Positions 23,488-33,261 are shown, counted from the first letter of the stretch. The stretch: 64,000 bases of DNA from Kiritimatiellia bacterium (GCA_017403825.1 JAFRDO010000002.1:1-64000), one strand, 5' to 3'. Numbers and translations: made by a program. The notes: generated from the letters alone by a model not told the origin.

Positions 23488-26070
23488 ATGAAAAACATAA
23501 AGGCTGTGTTCAAGCGGGAGTTCAAGGCGTACTTCGACGCGCCCGTCGCGTACGTGTTCCTCACCGCATTCCTCGTGCTGATCGGGTTCCTGACCTTCGG
23601 CGTGGCGATGTTCTACGAGCGCCGCCAGGCGGACCTCACCCCGTTCTTCTTCTGGCACCCGTGGGTGTACCTGCTGCTCGTGCCGGCGGCCACGATGGGC
23701 CTTTGGGCCGACGAGCGCCGCAACGGCACCGCCGAGCTGCTGCTCACCCTGCCGATGACGGTGTGGGAGGCGCTGATAGGCAAGTTCCTCGCGGCGTGGT
23801 CGTTCCTGGCGATAGCCCTCGGCCTCACGTTCCCGGTGGCGCTGACAGCAGGCTACCTCGGCTCGCCCGACTGGGGCTCCGTGTTCTGCGGCTACCTCGG
23901 CTCCGTGCTGATGTCCGGCGCGGCGGCGGCGATCGGCGTCTTCGCCTCGACGCTGTCCCGCTCGAGCGTGATCGGCTTCGTCGTGTCGCTCGCGATGGTG
24001 TTCCTGCTGATGATCGTCGGCTTCGACCCCGTGACGACGGCCGTGGCGAACTGGGGCGTGCCGAGCGCGATTGTGAACGGCGTGGCGTCCTGCTCGCTGC
24101 TCACGCACTTCGAGTCGATGCGGCGCGGCGTCCTTGACTTCTCGGACGTCGGGTTTTACGTCGGCGTCGTCGTGCTTGCCCTGGCGCTCGCCAAGACCGT
24201 CACCGACGGCCGCCGCGGCGCGTCAAGGGGCGCGGTCGGCCTCGTCGCGCTTGCCGCGATCATCGTGGCCTTCGACGTGATCCTCGCCAACCTTCCGCTC
24301 CGGATCGACCTTACCGCCGAGCGCTTCTACACGCTTTCCGACGGGTCCAAGGCCGTGCTCTCCAAGCTGGAGGCGGACGTGACGCTCAAGTACTACGTCA
24401 GCACGTCCGCGGCCGACATGCCGATGCAGCTGAAGACCTACGCCAGCCGCGTGCAGAACCTGCTCAAGGAATACGAGCGCGCCGCCGGCGGCCACATCGT
24501 CCTCGAGGCCTACGACCCGAAGCCCGATTCCGATGCGGAGGAATGGGCGCAGCGTTACGGCGTCGAGCCGCAGACCGTAAACCCGTTCGGCTCGCCGATA
24601 TACTTCGGCATCGTGGCCGTCTGCGGCGACAACGAGCAGACTCTCGGCACGCTTTCGCCGCGCACCGAGTCGACGCTCGAGTACGACATCACCCGCCTTG
24701 TCACGCGCGTGGCGTGGCCTGAACGCCCGGTCATAGGGGTGATGACTTCGCTCGGCGACGTCCTGGGCGGGCAGATGAACCCGATGATGATGCAGATGGG
24801 GCAGCGTCCGCCCGAGGGCTGGGCCGCGTTCTCGGAGCTCGGCAAGGACTACGAGGTGCGGACGGTCGCGACTGACGCGGATTCGATAGACGCCGACGTC
24901 AAGACGCTCGTCATGCTGCACGCGAAGGATCTTTCCGACAAGACGCTCTACGCCATCGACCAGTTCGTGCTGCGCGGCGGCAAGCTGATCGCATGCGTCG
25001 ATCCGTTCAGCATCAAGGACATGGTTGCGAGCCGCCAGAAGCAGAATCCGATGATGCAGATGGGCGGCGGAGCTGACGGTCCGTCGACGCTCGGCAAGCT
25101 CTTCGACGCATGGGGCATCAAGTTCGACACGTCGAAGATAACGGGCGACCTCGCCGCCGCGACCAAGCTCAACAACGGGCAGGGCGGTGTCGACGACAAC
25201 CCGGCATTCCTCTCGCTCACGAAGGACAACATGGACAAGGGCGACCTGCTCGTCTCGCGCCTCACGCAGGTGATGTTCCCGTTCGCGGGCGCATTCGTGT
25301 ACGAGAAGAAGGACATGGACCTTGTCTTTACGCCGGTCATCAAGACCTCCAAGGACAACTCCTGCTCGGTCGACAAGATGGCCGTGCAGTTCGGCGGCGG
25401 TGTGAAGGAGATGATTCCCGACGGCCACGAGCGCATTCTCGCCGCCCGTCTCTCCGGCACGTTCAAGACGGCGTATCCGAAGGGCCCCGACGGAACCAAC
25501 GACGTCTCCAAGGCGCTCGCCGAAGGCAAGGGGTCCGTGATTCTCTTCGCCGACACCGACTTCCTGGCGGACGACTTCTGCGTGAGAATGATAAAGACCC
25601 CGTTCGGCAACATTCCGCAGCTCATAAACGACAACCTCACGCTCTTCTCCAACGTGATCGAGCAGTTCGCCGGCCGCGAGGAGCTTATCGGCGTGAGGTC
25701 GCGCGGCGTCACCGACCGTCCGTTCACCGTGGTGAACGAGCTGGAGGCCCAGGCGATGCGCAAGTGGCAGCGCCGCGAGGCCGACTTCGAGGCCGAGCTC
25801 CAGATGACCCAGCAGCGCCTGCAGGCCCTGCAGAAGCAGAAGAGCGGCGACGAGCGCTATATCCTCTCCCGCGAGCAGCAGGAGGAGATCGTGAAGCTCC
25901 GCAAGGCGCAGGCCGAGACGCGCAAGCAGCTCAAGAACGTCCGTAAGGAACTCACCGCCGACATCGACTCGCTGGGGCTCAGGCTCAAGTGCATCAACAT
26001 CGCGCTTGTCCCTGCGCTGGTGGTGCTGTTCGGTCTGTTGCGCGGGTTCCTGCGGAGGAACCGCAAGTAA
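23488..26070 (+). CDS. Fused GldF-type ABC-2 permease and GldG-type auxiliary protein
   Basis: 860 residues. The first 240 or so form an ABC-2 permease with about six helices (for example FKREFKAYFDAPVAYVFLTA at the start). From about 250 a further helix leads into a long periplasmic GldG/ABC_transp_aux domain (RIDLTAERFYTLSDGSKAVL motif). The C-terminus has a charged coiled coil (about 755-830) and a last membrane helix (VPALVVLFGLLRGF). In many genomes these are two genes (gldF and gldG); here they are one continuous reading frame. Methionine-rich patches (MNPMMMQMGQ and NPMMQMGGG) lie in the periplasmic part. Confidence 0.88.
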   Translation: MKNIKAVFKREFKAYFDAPVAYVFLTAFLVLIGFLTFGVAMFYERRQADLTPFFFWHPWVYLLLVPAATMGLWADERRNGTAELLLTLPMTVWEALIGKFLAAWSFLAIALGLTFPVALTAGYLGSPDWGSVFCGYLGSVLMSGAAAAIGVFASTLSRSSVIGFVVSLAMVFLLMIVGFDPVTTAVANWGVPSAIVNGVASCSLLTHFESMRRGVLDFSDVGFYVGVVVLALALAKTVTDGRRGASRGAVGLVALAAIIVAFDVILANLPLRIDLTAERFYTLSDGSKAVLSKLEADVTLKYYVSTSAADMPMQLKTYASRVQNLLKEYERAAGGHIVLEAYDPKPDSDAEEWAQRYGVEPQTVNPFGSPIYFGIVAVCGDNEQTLGTLSPRTESTLEYDITRLVTRVAWPERPVIGVMTSLGDVLGGQMNPMMMQMGQRPPEGWAAFSELGKDYEVRTVATDADSIDADVKTLVMLHAKDLSDKTLYAIDQFVLRGGKLIACVDPFSIKDMVASRQKQNPMMQMGGGADGPSTLGKLFDAWGIKFDTSKITGDLAAATKLNNGQGGVDDNPAFLSLTKDNMDKGDLLVSRLTQVMFPFAGAFVYEKKDMDLVFTPVIKTSKDNSCSVDKMAVQFGGGVKEMIPDGHERILAARLSGTFKTAYPKGPDGTNDVSKALAEGKGSVILFADTDFLADDFCVRMIKTPFGNIPQLINDNLTLFSNVIEQFAGREELIGVRSRGVTDRPFTVVNELEAQAMRKWQRREADFEAELQMTQQRLQALQKQKSGDERYILSREQQEEIVKLRKAQAETRKQLKNVRKELTADIDSLGLRLKCINIALVPALVVLFGLLRGFLRRNRK

Positions 26071-26109
26071 GGGCTGGCAACTGCGTAACGAAGCTTGGGA
26101 GAATAAGGA

Positions 26110-27207
26110 ATGAAAACGAAGAACCTGATCGTGCTTGTCGTCGTGGCGGTCGTCCTTGGCTGCGCGGCATATTTCCTGAACAGCGGTTCGCGGCCTGCCG
26201 CGGCGAAGCTCAACGGCAAGGTAGTCCTGCCGGGGCTTAGCGTGGCGGACATCGCCCGCGTCGAGATCGGCGGCGGAAAGCTGACGCTCGCAGCCGCTGC
26301 CGATGGCTGGAAGATTGAGTCCCTCTACGGCTATCCAGCCGACCGCGAGAAGATCGTGGAGAACCTGATGAAGCTCGCCGAGCTCAAGATCGGGCAGGTC
26401 GCGCGCGGCCGCAAGCTCGGAACCGAGACGACGGTCGTCTTGAAGGACTCCGCCGGCAAGGAGCTCGCCTCGCTGAAGCTTGGCGACAAGCACATGAAGA
26501 AGCCGTCCGGCCAGGCGGCGGCGTACGGCGGAGGCGGTTACCCCGACGGACGCTATGCCGCGTTCGAGGGCGAGACGGTTCTCGTCAAGGACGAGCTCGA
26601 CGCCTTCGACGGCGACGTGAAGAAGTGGTGCAACCCGCGCATCGCGTCCATACCGTCGTCCGACGTCACCGCCGTCTCGTATCGCCAGGGCAAGGAGCTG
26701 GTGGAGCTTGAGAAGGGGACGAACTCGACGTGGGTGCTGAAGGGACTCGGGCCGAAGGAGGAGCTGGACACCTCCAAGACCTATTCGCTCGATTCGGCGC
26801 TCTCGTACCTCGACTTCAACTCCATCGCCGATCCCAAGCTCGCCGAGGCCGAGCTGGGCTTCGCAACCGGCGCAGTCTACACCGTCACGGTCAAGGAGGG
26901 GTCCAACACCGTCAACCACGTCGCTACCGTCGGCAACAAGGTGAAGGGCGGCTCCGACCGCTACTTCAAGCTTGACGACGGGAAGTGGGTATTCGTCATT
27001 TCGTCGTATTCCGCCGAAAGCATGATGAAGACCCGCAAGGACCTCGTCAAGGCCAAGGAAGAGCCCAAGAAGGCCGAAGTCAAGGAAGAAGCGAAGAAGG
27101 ACGAGGTCAAGAAGGCCGAGCCGAAGCAGGCTGAGGCCAAGAAGGAAGCGGCGAAAAAGGAAGAACCCAAGAAGGGCGAATCCAAGAAGGACGACGCGAA
27201 GAAGTAG
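26110..27207 (+). CDS. DUF4340 exported protein with Lys/Glu-rich tail
   Basis: 365 residues. An N-terminal helix (about 6-24) anchors it. The DUF4340 body follows (DGWKIESLYGYPADREKIVENL and later VNHVATVGNKV). The last 50 or so residues are a low-complexity run of lysine, glutamate and alanine. DUF4340 genes regularly follow gldG-type genes, so it is probably an accessory of this ABC exporter. The tail should be periplasmic and highly charged; its role is unknown. The gene lies 39 nt after the fused permease. Confidence 0.85.
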   Translation: MKTKNLIVLVVVAVVLGCAAYFLNSGSRPAAAKLNGKVVLPGLSVADIARVEIGGGKLTLAAAADGWKIESLYGYPADREKIVENLMKLAELKIGQVARGRKLGTETTVVLKDSAGKELASLKLGDKHMKKPSGQAAAYGGGGYPDGRYAAFEGETVLVKDELDAFDGDVKKWCNPRIASIPSSDVTAVSYRQGKELVELEKGTNSTWVLKGLGPKEELDTSKTYSLDSALSYLDFNSIADPKLAEAELGFATGAVYTVTVKEGSNTVNHVATVGNKVKGGSDRYFKLDDGKWVFVISSYSAESMMKTRKDLVKAKEEPKKAEVKEEAKKDEVKKAEPKQAEAKKEAAKKEEPKKGESKKDDAKK

Positions 27208-27252
27208 GCGTGTCCCTCGCCGTTATCCCGGATTTCGGACGCCATCCTGCCC

Positions 27253-27284
27253 CTCCCCGCGGCGGCCGTCGCGGGGAGCGTTTT
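27253..27284 (+). terminator. Rho-independent terminator after the DUF4340 gene
   Basis: CTCCCCGCG and CGCGGGGAG form a perfect GC-rich stem with a short loop, followed by CGTTTT. It closes the transporter operon. Confidence 0.75.
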
Positions 27285-27322
27285 GGGCTTGATGGCGCAT
27301 TGACTATTCGGCGGTTTTGCGG

Positions 27323-27328
27323 TATACT
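27323..27328 (+). promoter_or_regulatory. -10 box (TATACT) of the sugar transporter/galK operon
   Basis: TATACT at 27323-27328, 42 nt before the ATG; it is preceded by CGG rather than TGn. Confidence 0.5.
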
Positions 27329-27370
27329 TCTCACATAACACACACAACAGGTCATCAGGAGTTCCCTAAT

Positions 27371-28846
27371 ATGGAAAAGAATGAGGCGTCCGCCGGCAAC
27401 ATCTTTGCAATCGCGACGATGTTCGCGCTGTTTTTCATGATTGCGTTCGTCACGAACTTCGCCGGGTCGATGGGGGTGATAGTCAAGAACCAGTTCGGCG
27501 CGTCTAACGCCGCGAGCCAGCTTGGCTCTTGCGCGAACTTCTTCGCCTATCTGTTCATGGGCATTCCCGGCGGTCTCATTCTCAAGCGCAAGGGCTACAA
27601 GTTCACGTCCATTCTAGCGTGCGCGGTCGGGTTCGCCGGCGTCGGCGTGCAGTGGCTTTCAGGCTATGTCGAGAGCTTCGGCGTCTACGTGACCGGAGCG
27701 TTCATAGCGGGCTTCTCGATGTGCCTCCTGAATCTTGTCGTGAACCCGATGTTGAACACGCTCGGCGGCGAGGGCAAGAAAGGCAACCAGCTCGTCCAGT
27801 TCGGCTCGTCGCTGAACTCGATCGGCGGCACGATCGCTCCGATCCTGCTGGGCTACCTGATCGGCGGCGAGGTCGCGAAGGCGAAGGTAGCCGACGCTGC
27901 GCCTGCGCTTCTGATAGCGATGGGCATCTTCGCGCTTGCCATTGTGATCGTGGCGTTTTCGAAGATTCCCGAGCCGCACATGGAGACGGCCGAGGAGAAG
28001 GCTGCGCGCCTGTCGGGCGCGACGTCCGTGCTGAAGGACATCGTCGAGACGCTGAAGTTCCGCCATTTCACGTTCGGTGCGCTGGCCATCTTCTTCTACA
28101 TCGTCATCGAATGTGGAATTCCGAACATGGCAAATTTGTATATGACCGATACGAAGGAGATATCCAAAGAGACGGTGACTTTGGAGGAGGTCAAGGCGTT
28201 CAATGCGGCTCAAGACAAGGCCGATGACCTCGCTAAGGCGGCGGCGGAGGCGAAAGGCGAGAAATATGTCAAGCCAGTCGCTAAGCCTGGCGAGAAGATC
28301 GTCTCCTACAAGGAGATCGATGACGGCGGAAAGAAGATCGGACAAAAGATTGTTTCCATTGCCAATGAAAGCTACGTCGGCGCGGTCATCGCCGGTTCGG
28401 TGGTGGCGGTTTACTGGTTTCTGATGATGTGCGGGCGAATACTTGGTGGTGTTGTCGGCGGCAAGGTGTCGTCAAAGGTCATGGTGACGTTTTGCGCGGT
28501 CTGTGGTATTGCGCTCATGCTGGCGGCGATGTACGCGCCGGTTAAGATGGTCGGCGTTTTCGGCAAGACGGTGCCCCTCTCCATGTGCTTTGCGGTGGCC
28601 TGCGGTATCTGCACCTCGGTCATGTGGGGGGCGATCTTCAATCTGGCGGCTGAGGGCCTCGGCAAGTACGTGCCGATGGGGTCAGGCATCTTCATGTGCA
28701 TGGTGTTCGGCGGCGTGCTGTTGCCGGTGCAGGGCATGATCGCCGACAAGATCGGCATCCTCAACAGCTATTGGCTGACCATTGCGCTGTTCGCATACGT
28801 CCTGGTCTATGCGCATGTCCTTTCCAAACCCACCAAGAGGGCCTGA
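27371..28846 (+). CDS. FucP/GlcP-family MFS sugar:proton symporter
   Basis: 491 residues with about twelve membrane helices (FFMIAFVTNFAGS near the start, then NLVVNPMLNTLGG and the GSGIFMCMVFGGVLLPVQG region typical of the fucose/glucose/galactose permease family). A long hydrophilic insert of about 75 residues, rich in lysine and glutamate, lies around residues 258-335. ATG at 27371 has an AGGAG site. galK follows after 3 nt, so the likely substrate is galactose or a related hexose. The insert is unusual for the family. Confidence 0.87.
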   Translation: MEKNEASAGNIFAIATMFALFFMIAFVTNFAGSMGVIVKNQFGASNAASQLGSCANFFAYLFMGIPGGLILKRKGYKFTSILACAVGFAGVGVQWLSGYVESFGVYVTGAFIAGFSMCLLNLVVNPMLNTLGGEGKKGNQLVQFGSSLNSIGGTIAPILLGYLIGGEVAKAKVADAAPALLIAMGIFALAIVIVAFSKIPEPHMETAEEKAARLSGATSVLKDIVETLKFRHFTFGALAIFFYIVIECGIPNMANLYMTDTKEISKETVTLEEVKAFNAAQDKADDLAKAAAEAKGEKYVKPVAKPGEKIVSYKEIDDGGKKIGQKIVSIANESYVGAVIAGSVVAVYWFLMMCGRILGGVVGGKVSSKVMVTFCAVCGIALMLAAMYAPVKMVGVFGKTVPLSMCFAVACGICTSVMWGAIFNLAAEGLGKYVPMGSGIFMCMVFGGVLLPVQGMIADKIGILNSYWLTIALFAYVLVYAHVLSKPTKRA

Positions 28847-28849
28847 TCA

Positions 28850-30028
28850 ATGATCAACAAGGAAGTCTACGACAAGGTCGTCGCGGCGTTCGCGGCGAAG
28901 TTCGGGGCGCAGCCTGCCGCAGTCGCCTACGCGCCGGGGCGCATCGAGGTGCTTGGCAACCACACCGACTACAACGAGGGCTACGTCTTCTCGGCGGCCA
29001 TCGACAAGGGCACGTTCTTCGCCGTGTCGCCGGCTGCCGACGACAAGGTGACGCTCGTTGCACTTGACATGGGCGGCGAGACGTACGGGACCACGCTCGG
29101 AGCGGTGGCCAAGGTGGAGTCGGGTGCGACGTGGGCCAACTACCCGCTCGGCACGTTCAACTGGCTCTTCGACGGGAATCCCGCCGCGGCCGGAAAGGGC
29201 TTCAACGCGGTGTTCGGCGGCAACATTCCGCTTGGCGCGGGCCTCAGCTCGTCCGCCGCGCTGGAGATGGCGACGGTTCTCGCGCTTGCGAAGATTTATG
29301 GCGTCGAGAAGGACAAGACGTCGCTCGCGAAGATAGGGCAGAAGGCCGAGCACACGTTCGCCGGCTGCCCGTGCGGCCTGCTGGACCAGGCGTCCTCGCT
29401 CTACGGCAAGGCCGGCGCGCTCGTGAAGAGCGACTTCCGCTACTGCGCGTTCGAGAACGTCCCGATGGGCGACGGCGTCGCTTTCATGATGGTGAAGTCG
29501 AACGCGCATCACGCCCTTGTGGACGGCGCCTATGCCTCCAGGCGGAAGGCGTGCGAGGACGCGGCGGCGCACTTCGCCGGCGTCCTGCGCAAGAAGGTGA
29601 CCCATCTGCGTGACGTTACGATGGCCGAGTGGGTCCTTTACCGCGACGGGCTCGACGAGACGACGGCGCGGCGTGCCGTGCACCCGATCGGCGAGGACGA
29701 GCGCGTGCTGCAGGGCGCGGCGCTGCTGGAGAAAGGCGACCTGAAGGGCTTTGGGGCGCTGATGTACGATTCCCACGAGTCCAGCCGCCGCTGGTTCGAG
29801 AACTCCTGCGAGGAGCTGGACGCAATCGTGGACGCGGCGAAGGCGATTCCCGAGGTCTATGGCGCGCGTCTCTCGGGCGGCGGGTTCGGCGGCAGCTGCT
29901 GCCTGCTCGTTGATCCGGCGGCGGCAGACGCGATTGCCGCTAGGATTTCCGCAGCTTACAAGGCGAAGTTCGGCGACGAGCCGGTCTGTTCGCTCATCAA
30001 GCCGTCTGACGGCGCCAGTCTTGTCTGA
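28850..30028 (+). CDS. galK: Galactokinase GalK
   Basis: 392 residues of the GHMP kinase family. The galactokinase signature is present as GRIEVLGNHTDYNEG near residues 31-45, the ATP loop as PLGAGLSSSAALE, and the C-terminal motif as ARLSGGGFGGS. It phosphorylates galactose at C1, the first Leloir step. It is 3 nt after a sugar permease, giving an uptake-plus-phosphorylation pair. galT and galE are not in the window. Confidence 0.95.
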   Translation: MINKEVYDKVVAAFAAKFGAQPAAVAYAPGRIEVLGNHTDYNEGYVFSAAIDKGTFFAVSPAADDKVTLVALDMGGETYGTTLGAVAKVESGATWANYPLGTFNWLFDGNPAAAGKGFNAVFGGNIPLGAGLSSSAALEMATVLALAKIYGVEKDKTSLAKIGQKAEHTFAGCPCGLLDQASSLYGKAGALVKSDFRYCAFENVPMGDGVAFMMVKSNAHHALVDGAYASRRKACEDAAAHFAGVLRKKVTHLRDVTMAEWVLYRDGLDETTARRAVHPIGEDERVLQGAALLEKGDLKGFGALMYDSHESSRRWFENSCEELDAIVDAAKAIPEVYGARLSGGGFGGSCCLLVDPAAADAIAARISAAYKAKFGDEPVCSLIKPSDGASLV

Positions 30029-30049
30029 CATTACAAAAACGGAGACCGT

Positions 30050-31138
30050 ATGACGATCAAGAAGACAATGTCCGTGTTCGCAGCTGCGCTTCTGGCTGCG
30101 ACGGCTTTCGCTCAGGAAGAGGAGAAGGAGACGACGGAAGCCGCCGCCTCTGCAACCGATGAGGCCGCCGTACCGAAGGCTGCCGCGCCCGCCGCGGTGT
30201 TTACGACGCTGCCGTACTGCCGTTTGGCAGAGGGAACGGCCGAGGTTCTCCGTTCCGGCTCTTCGGAGTGGGCGCAGATAGAGGAGGGCCGATTCTATCC
30301 GCTGGGCTCCGCGTACCGCACGAAGCAGGGTGGAAAGCTCGTGCTGGCGTTCGGAGTCGATTCGACAGCGACAATTTCAGGCGAATCGTCGTTCGGAACG
30401 CGCCTGCAGCCGGTCGGCGAGCAGACGCGCGGCATCGTGCTTGCCTACGGCACCGTGGAGCTGGCCCTGGCGAACAACCTGCGCGAAGGGGCGTTCTTCG
30501 TGACGGCGCCTGGCTTCACCGTCAAGAATCCGGCGGGCGAGTCCAAGTTCGTTTACGAGTCCGTCGGCGACGGCGACAAGGCGACCGTGCGGTGCGTGAC
30601 CGGTTCTCTCGCGATCGACGGCCAGCACTTCAGCATCCCGGCGATGCGCGCTGCCGACGAGGTCATAATCCGCACGAGCCACGACCATCTCGTGACGTTC
30701 CTGTACGGTACCAGCGGCGATTACGTGGTCCGGCTGGACCAGGGCGTGCGAGCCAGGGACGATGTCGGCGAAGACGGTCAGATCGTCTCCAAGGTCGAGA
30801 AGAAGACGACAGACTGGCACCTGTCGCCGAAGACAAAGGTCATCATCAATCGCTGCCTGCCCTCGATCGGCGAGCGCATGAGCGTCCATACCATGGCGTT
30901 CGATGCGGCTGGCGAGCGCCAGAGCGAGTGCTATTTCTGCGAGGGGCGCGCCGAGATCAACTCCGGCGAACTCGTTACGAAGGACAAGCTGAGCGCCGAA
31001 GAGCTCGCCAGACACGCGGCGGAGACCACGACGGAGACTTCCGCCGATGCCGACGAGTCCGACTCGGGCAGCTCTGACGCCGGTAGCGACAATGACAACA
31101 ACAATGGAAACGACGGCTCCGATACGGAAGCCGAGTAA
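30050..31138 (+). CDS. Secreted FecR-like domain protein
   Basis: 362 residues. It has a signal peptide (cleavage expected near AFA-QE), an acidic/alanine linker (about 22-48) and a beta-rich region of FecR type (residues about 60-200: AEVLRSG, GRFYPLGSAYRTKQGGKLVLAF, GIVLAYGTVELAL). The tail is very acidic (Asp/Asn/Ser-rich) and probably disordered. FecR-fold domains outside iron signalling often occur in cell-surface proteins. No TonB or sigma-factor genes are adjacent, so iron signalling is unlikely. Confidence 0.65.
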   Translation: MTIKKTMSVFAAALLAATAFAQEEEKETTEAAASATDEAAVPKAAAPAAVFTTLPYCRLAEGTAEVLRSGSSEWAQIEEGRFYPLGSAYRTKQGGKLVLAFGVDSTATISGESSFGTRLQPVGEQTRGIVLAYGTVELALANNLREGAFFVTAPGFTVKNPAGESKFVYESVGDGDKATVRCVTGSLAIDGQHFSIPAMRAADEVIIRTSHDHLVTFLYGTSGDYVVRLDQGVRARDDVGEDGQIVSKVEKKTTDWHLSPKTKVIINRCLPSIGERMSVHTMAFDAAGERQSECYFCEGRAEINSGELVTKDKLSAEELARHAAETTTETSADADESDSGSSDAGSDNDNNNGNDGSDTEAE

Positions 31139-31162
31139 GGAACAGGGCAAGAGCGGTACGAT

Positions 31163-32830
31163 ATGGTAATTCACCAGTTCAACAAGCTGATCCGCAACAA
31201 GTGGTTGTGGGGTGTGTTCGCCGTCATAGTCGGCGGCGCATTCGCGTTCGACTTTCTGGTAGACGACATCCTGCGCGACGGGCGCGGTGGAGAGGAACGC
31301 TCGTCCGGCAGGGCGGGGACGTTGGCCGGCAAGCCGGTGAGCGAGAGCACGTTCCTTGAGATGGCGGAGGACGTCCGCGGCTTCGGCCGCCAGCGCGACT
31401 GGCAGATGAAGTCCGCCGACGTCAACAGGCAGGCGTGGGAGAACTACGCTGCAATCCAGGTGGCGGAGCGCGACGGCATAGTTGCGACCGACGCCGAGGT
31501 GCAGGCGATGATCCGAAACGACCGTTCCTTCCAGACGAACGGTAGCTTCAGCTTCGCGCTTTACCAGCGCCTTCTCCGCGAGAACTCGCTCACTCCAGAA
31601 CGCTTCGAGGCGTTTCTCAAGCGGCGGTTGACGCTGATGCGCATCGGTCAGGCAGTCCTGTCGTCGGCGACATGGGCTTCGCCGATGGAGCTGGACCAGG
31701 CCCTTGCGGACATGACCGACACCTTCACTGTGCGTGTCGCGCACTTCAGCCAGTCGAAGGCGGATATCGATGCCGTCAAGCTCGACGATGCCGGCCTCCG
31801 CAAGTGGTATGACGATAACGTCAAGTCGCTTGAGCTGCCGGAGCGCGTCAAGATCCGCTACGTGCGCTTCGATGCGACCGCAACGAACGTGCTGGCGAAG
31901 ATGACCGTCACCGAGGACGAGCTTCGCGATCACTACGACGCTACGGTGGACCGCTACACTTCGACCGACACGAACGGCGTCGAGACCGTGAAGAAGTTCG
32001 AGGAAGTCAAGGACACTGTCGAAAAGGAGGTCCGCCAGATCGCCGCAGTCCAGTTCTTCGAGACGAACCTGAACTTCCGCGCCTACGCCGTGAAAGCCGC
32101 AAAGGGTTCCTCCCGGCTTGACGAGATTGCCAAGGAGGAAGGCCTAAAGGTCGAGACCAGCGACTGGTTCTCGAACGACGGCACCTACAAGGAAGGCTTT
32201 ATGAAGCGCGCCTCGCAGATATGCCCCGGCGCACAGGGCTTTGAGGAAGCGGTCGCCGAGCTGGATCCTGACAGCGAGGACCTTCGTTACGCCGTTGTCA
32301 GTTCCGACCGCACGGTATGGCTCATCGAGAAGGCCGAGACGAGCGCCAAGCACACGCCGACCTTAGACGAGGCCAAGAATGCGATACGTCCGCAGGCGCT
32401 CCGCGACGCCAGGGCTGAGGCCTTCAAGGCGAAGGTCGAAGCGATTGCGAAGAAGGGCGCTGCCGCCGTCGAGTCGGAAAAGGGCATCTCCACCAACATC
32501 ACCTTCTCAGTTGCCGATCTTCGCCAGGGGAACGGGTCGTTCGAGGATGCTATGGCTGTCGCACGTGCGGCAATGCGCCTGAAGAAGGGCGAAGTGTCCG
32601 ATTTCACCCTTGTCAATCCCGGAAGGGCCCTGCTTGTCGTCTGCAAGGATCGCGTAGCCGGCGACGCGGCTAAGGCGATGGTCCTGCGTTCGCAGGTCCG
32701 CGACGACCTCGCAATGCTTCAGCTTCGTCAGATTCCCGAGGCGTGGAAGAAGTGGAACCTTGAGCGCCTCGGTTTCGAGCCTGGCGAGGTTTCGTCCGTC
32801 GAGAACCAGGATGACGACGAGACGGAATGA
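31163..32830 (+). CDS. PpiD/SurA-like periplasmic folding protein
   Basis: 555 residues. One N-terminal membrane helix (about 14-32) anchors a large periplasmic part with SurA_N-type helices (residues 50-180) and a second helical and strand region. The layout (FNKLIRNKWLWG start, GTLAGKPVSESTF) follows PpiD. A clear parvulin catalytic core is not evident, so it may be a chaperone without isomerase activity. It overlaps dut by ATGA. Confidence 0.75.
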   Translation: MVIHQFNKLIRNKWLWGVFAVIVGGAFAFDFLVDDILRDGRGGEERSSGRAGTLAGKPVSESTFLEMAEDVRGFGRQRDWQMKSADVNRQAWENYAAIQVAERDGIVATDAEVQAMIRNDRSFQTNGSFSFALYQRLLRENSLTPERFEAFLKRRLTLMRIGQAVLSSATWASPMELDQALADMTDTFTVRVAHFSQSKADIDAVKLDDAGLRKWYDDNVKSLELPERVKIRYVRFDATATNVLAKMTVTEDELRDHYDATVDRYTSTDTNGVETVKKFEEVKDTVEKEVRQIAAVQFFETNLNFRAYAVKAAKGSSRLDEIAKEEGLKVETSDWFSNDGTYKEGFMKRASQICPGAQGFEEAVAELDPDSEDLRYAVVSSDRTVWLIEKAETSAKHTPTLDEAKNAIRPQALRDARAEAFKAKVEAIAKKGAAAVESEKGISTNITFSVADLRQGNGSFEDAMAVARAAMRLKKGEVSDFTLVNPGRALLVVCKDRVAGDAAKAMVLRSQVRDDLAMLQLRQIPEAWKKWNLERLGFEPGEVSSVENQDDDETE

Positions 32831-33255
32831 CGCTCGCCTTCAGACGTGTTCACCCTGACGCGGTCCTTCCCGCCTACGCCCATCCTAGCGACGCTGGCAT
32901 GGACTTGTGCAGCGTGGAGGACGCTGTAATCCCTTCCGGTGGACGAGCCCTCGTCCATACGGGGCTGGTGATCAATCTGCCGCCGCTCACGGAGGCACAG
33001 GTGCGGCCGCGTTCCGGTCTCGCTCTCAAGCATGGCGTGACCGTGCTGAACACGCCAGGCACCATCGACTCCGGTTACCGCGGCGAGATAGGGGTAATCC
33101 TTGCGAACTTCGGTGACGCCGATTTCGCGGTGAAGAAGGGCGACAGGATCGCCCAGCTCGTCATCGCACCAGTGACCCAGCCGACAGTGGTCGAGACGGA
33201 CGAGGTTGATGACACGGACCGCGGCTCCGGCGGGTTCGGTTCTACCGGCGTCTGA
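32827..33255 (+). CDS. dut: Deoxyuridine 5'-triphosphate nucleotidohydrolase Dut
   Basis: 142 residues of the trimeric dUTPase family: motif 1 SDAGMDL, motif 2 PRSGLA, motif 3 GTIDSGYRGEIGV and C-terminal motif 5 RGSGGFGSTG are all intact. It hydrolyses dUTP to dUMP, preventing uracil in DNA and feeding dTMP synthesis. It is translationally coupled to the upstream PpiD-like gene and lies 6 nt before def. Confidence 0.97.
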   Translation: MTLAFRRVHPDAVLPAYAHPSDAGMDLCSVEDAVIPSGGRALVHTGLVINLPPLTEAQVRPRSGLALKHGVTVLNTPGTIDSGYRGEIGVILANFGDADFAVKKGDRIAQLVIAPVTQPTVVETDEVDDTDRGSGGFGSTGV

Positions 33256-33261
33256 GGCAGT

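Noticed and set aside
24223..26919. 898-codon minus-strand ORF opposite the Gld-type fusion and DUF4340 gene
   Set aside because: Very long, but spans two genes in the antisense frame and is a typical artefact of biased third positions; no ribosome binding site or domain.
30050..31138. Iron-signalling FecR
   Set aside because: It has a signal peptide and no adjacent ECF sigma or TonB receptor genes, so only the fold resemblance is claimed.
30377..31933. 518-codon minus-strand ORF opposite the FecR-like and PpiD-like genes
   Set aside because: An antisense shadow crossing a gene boundary with no recognisable domain.
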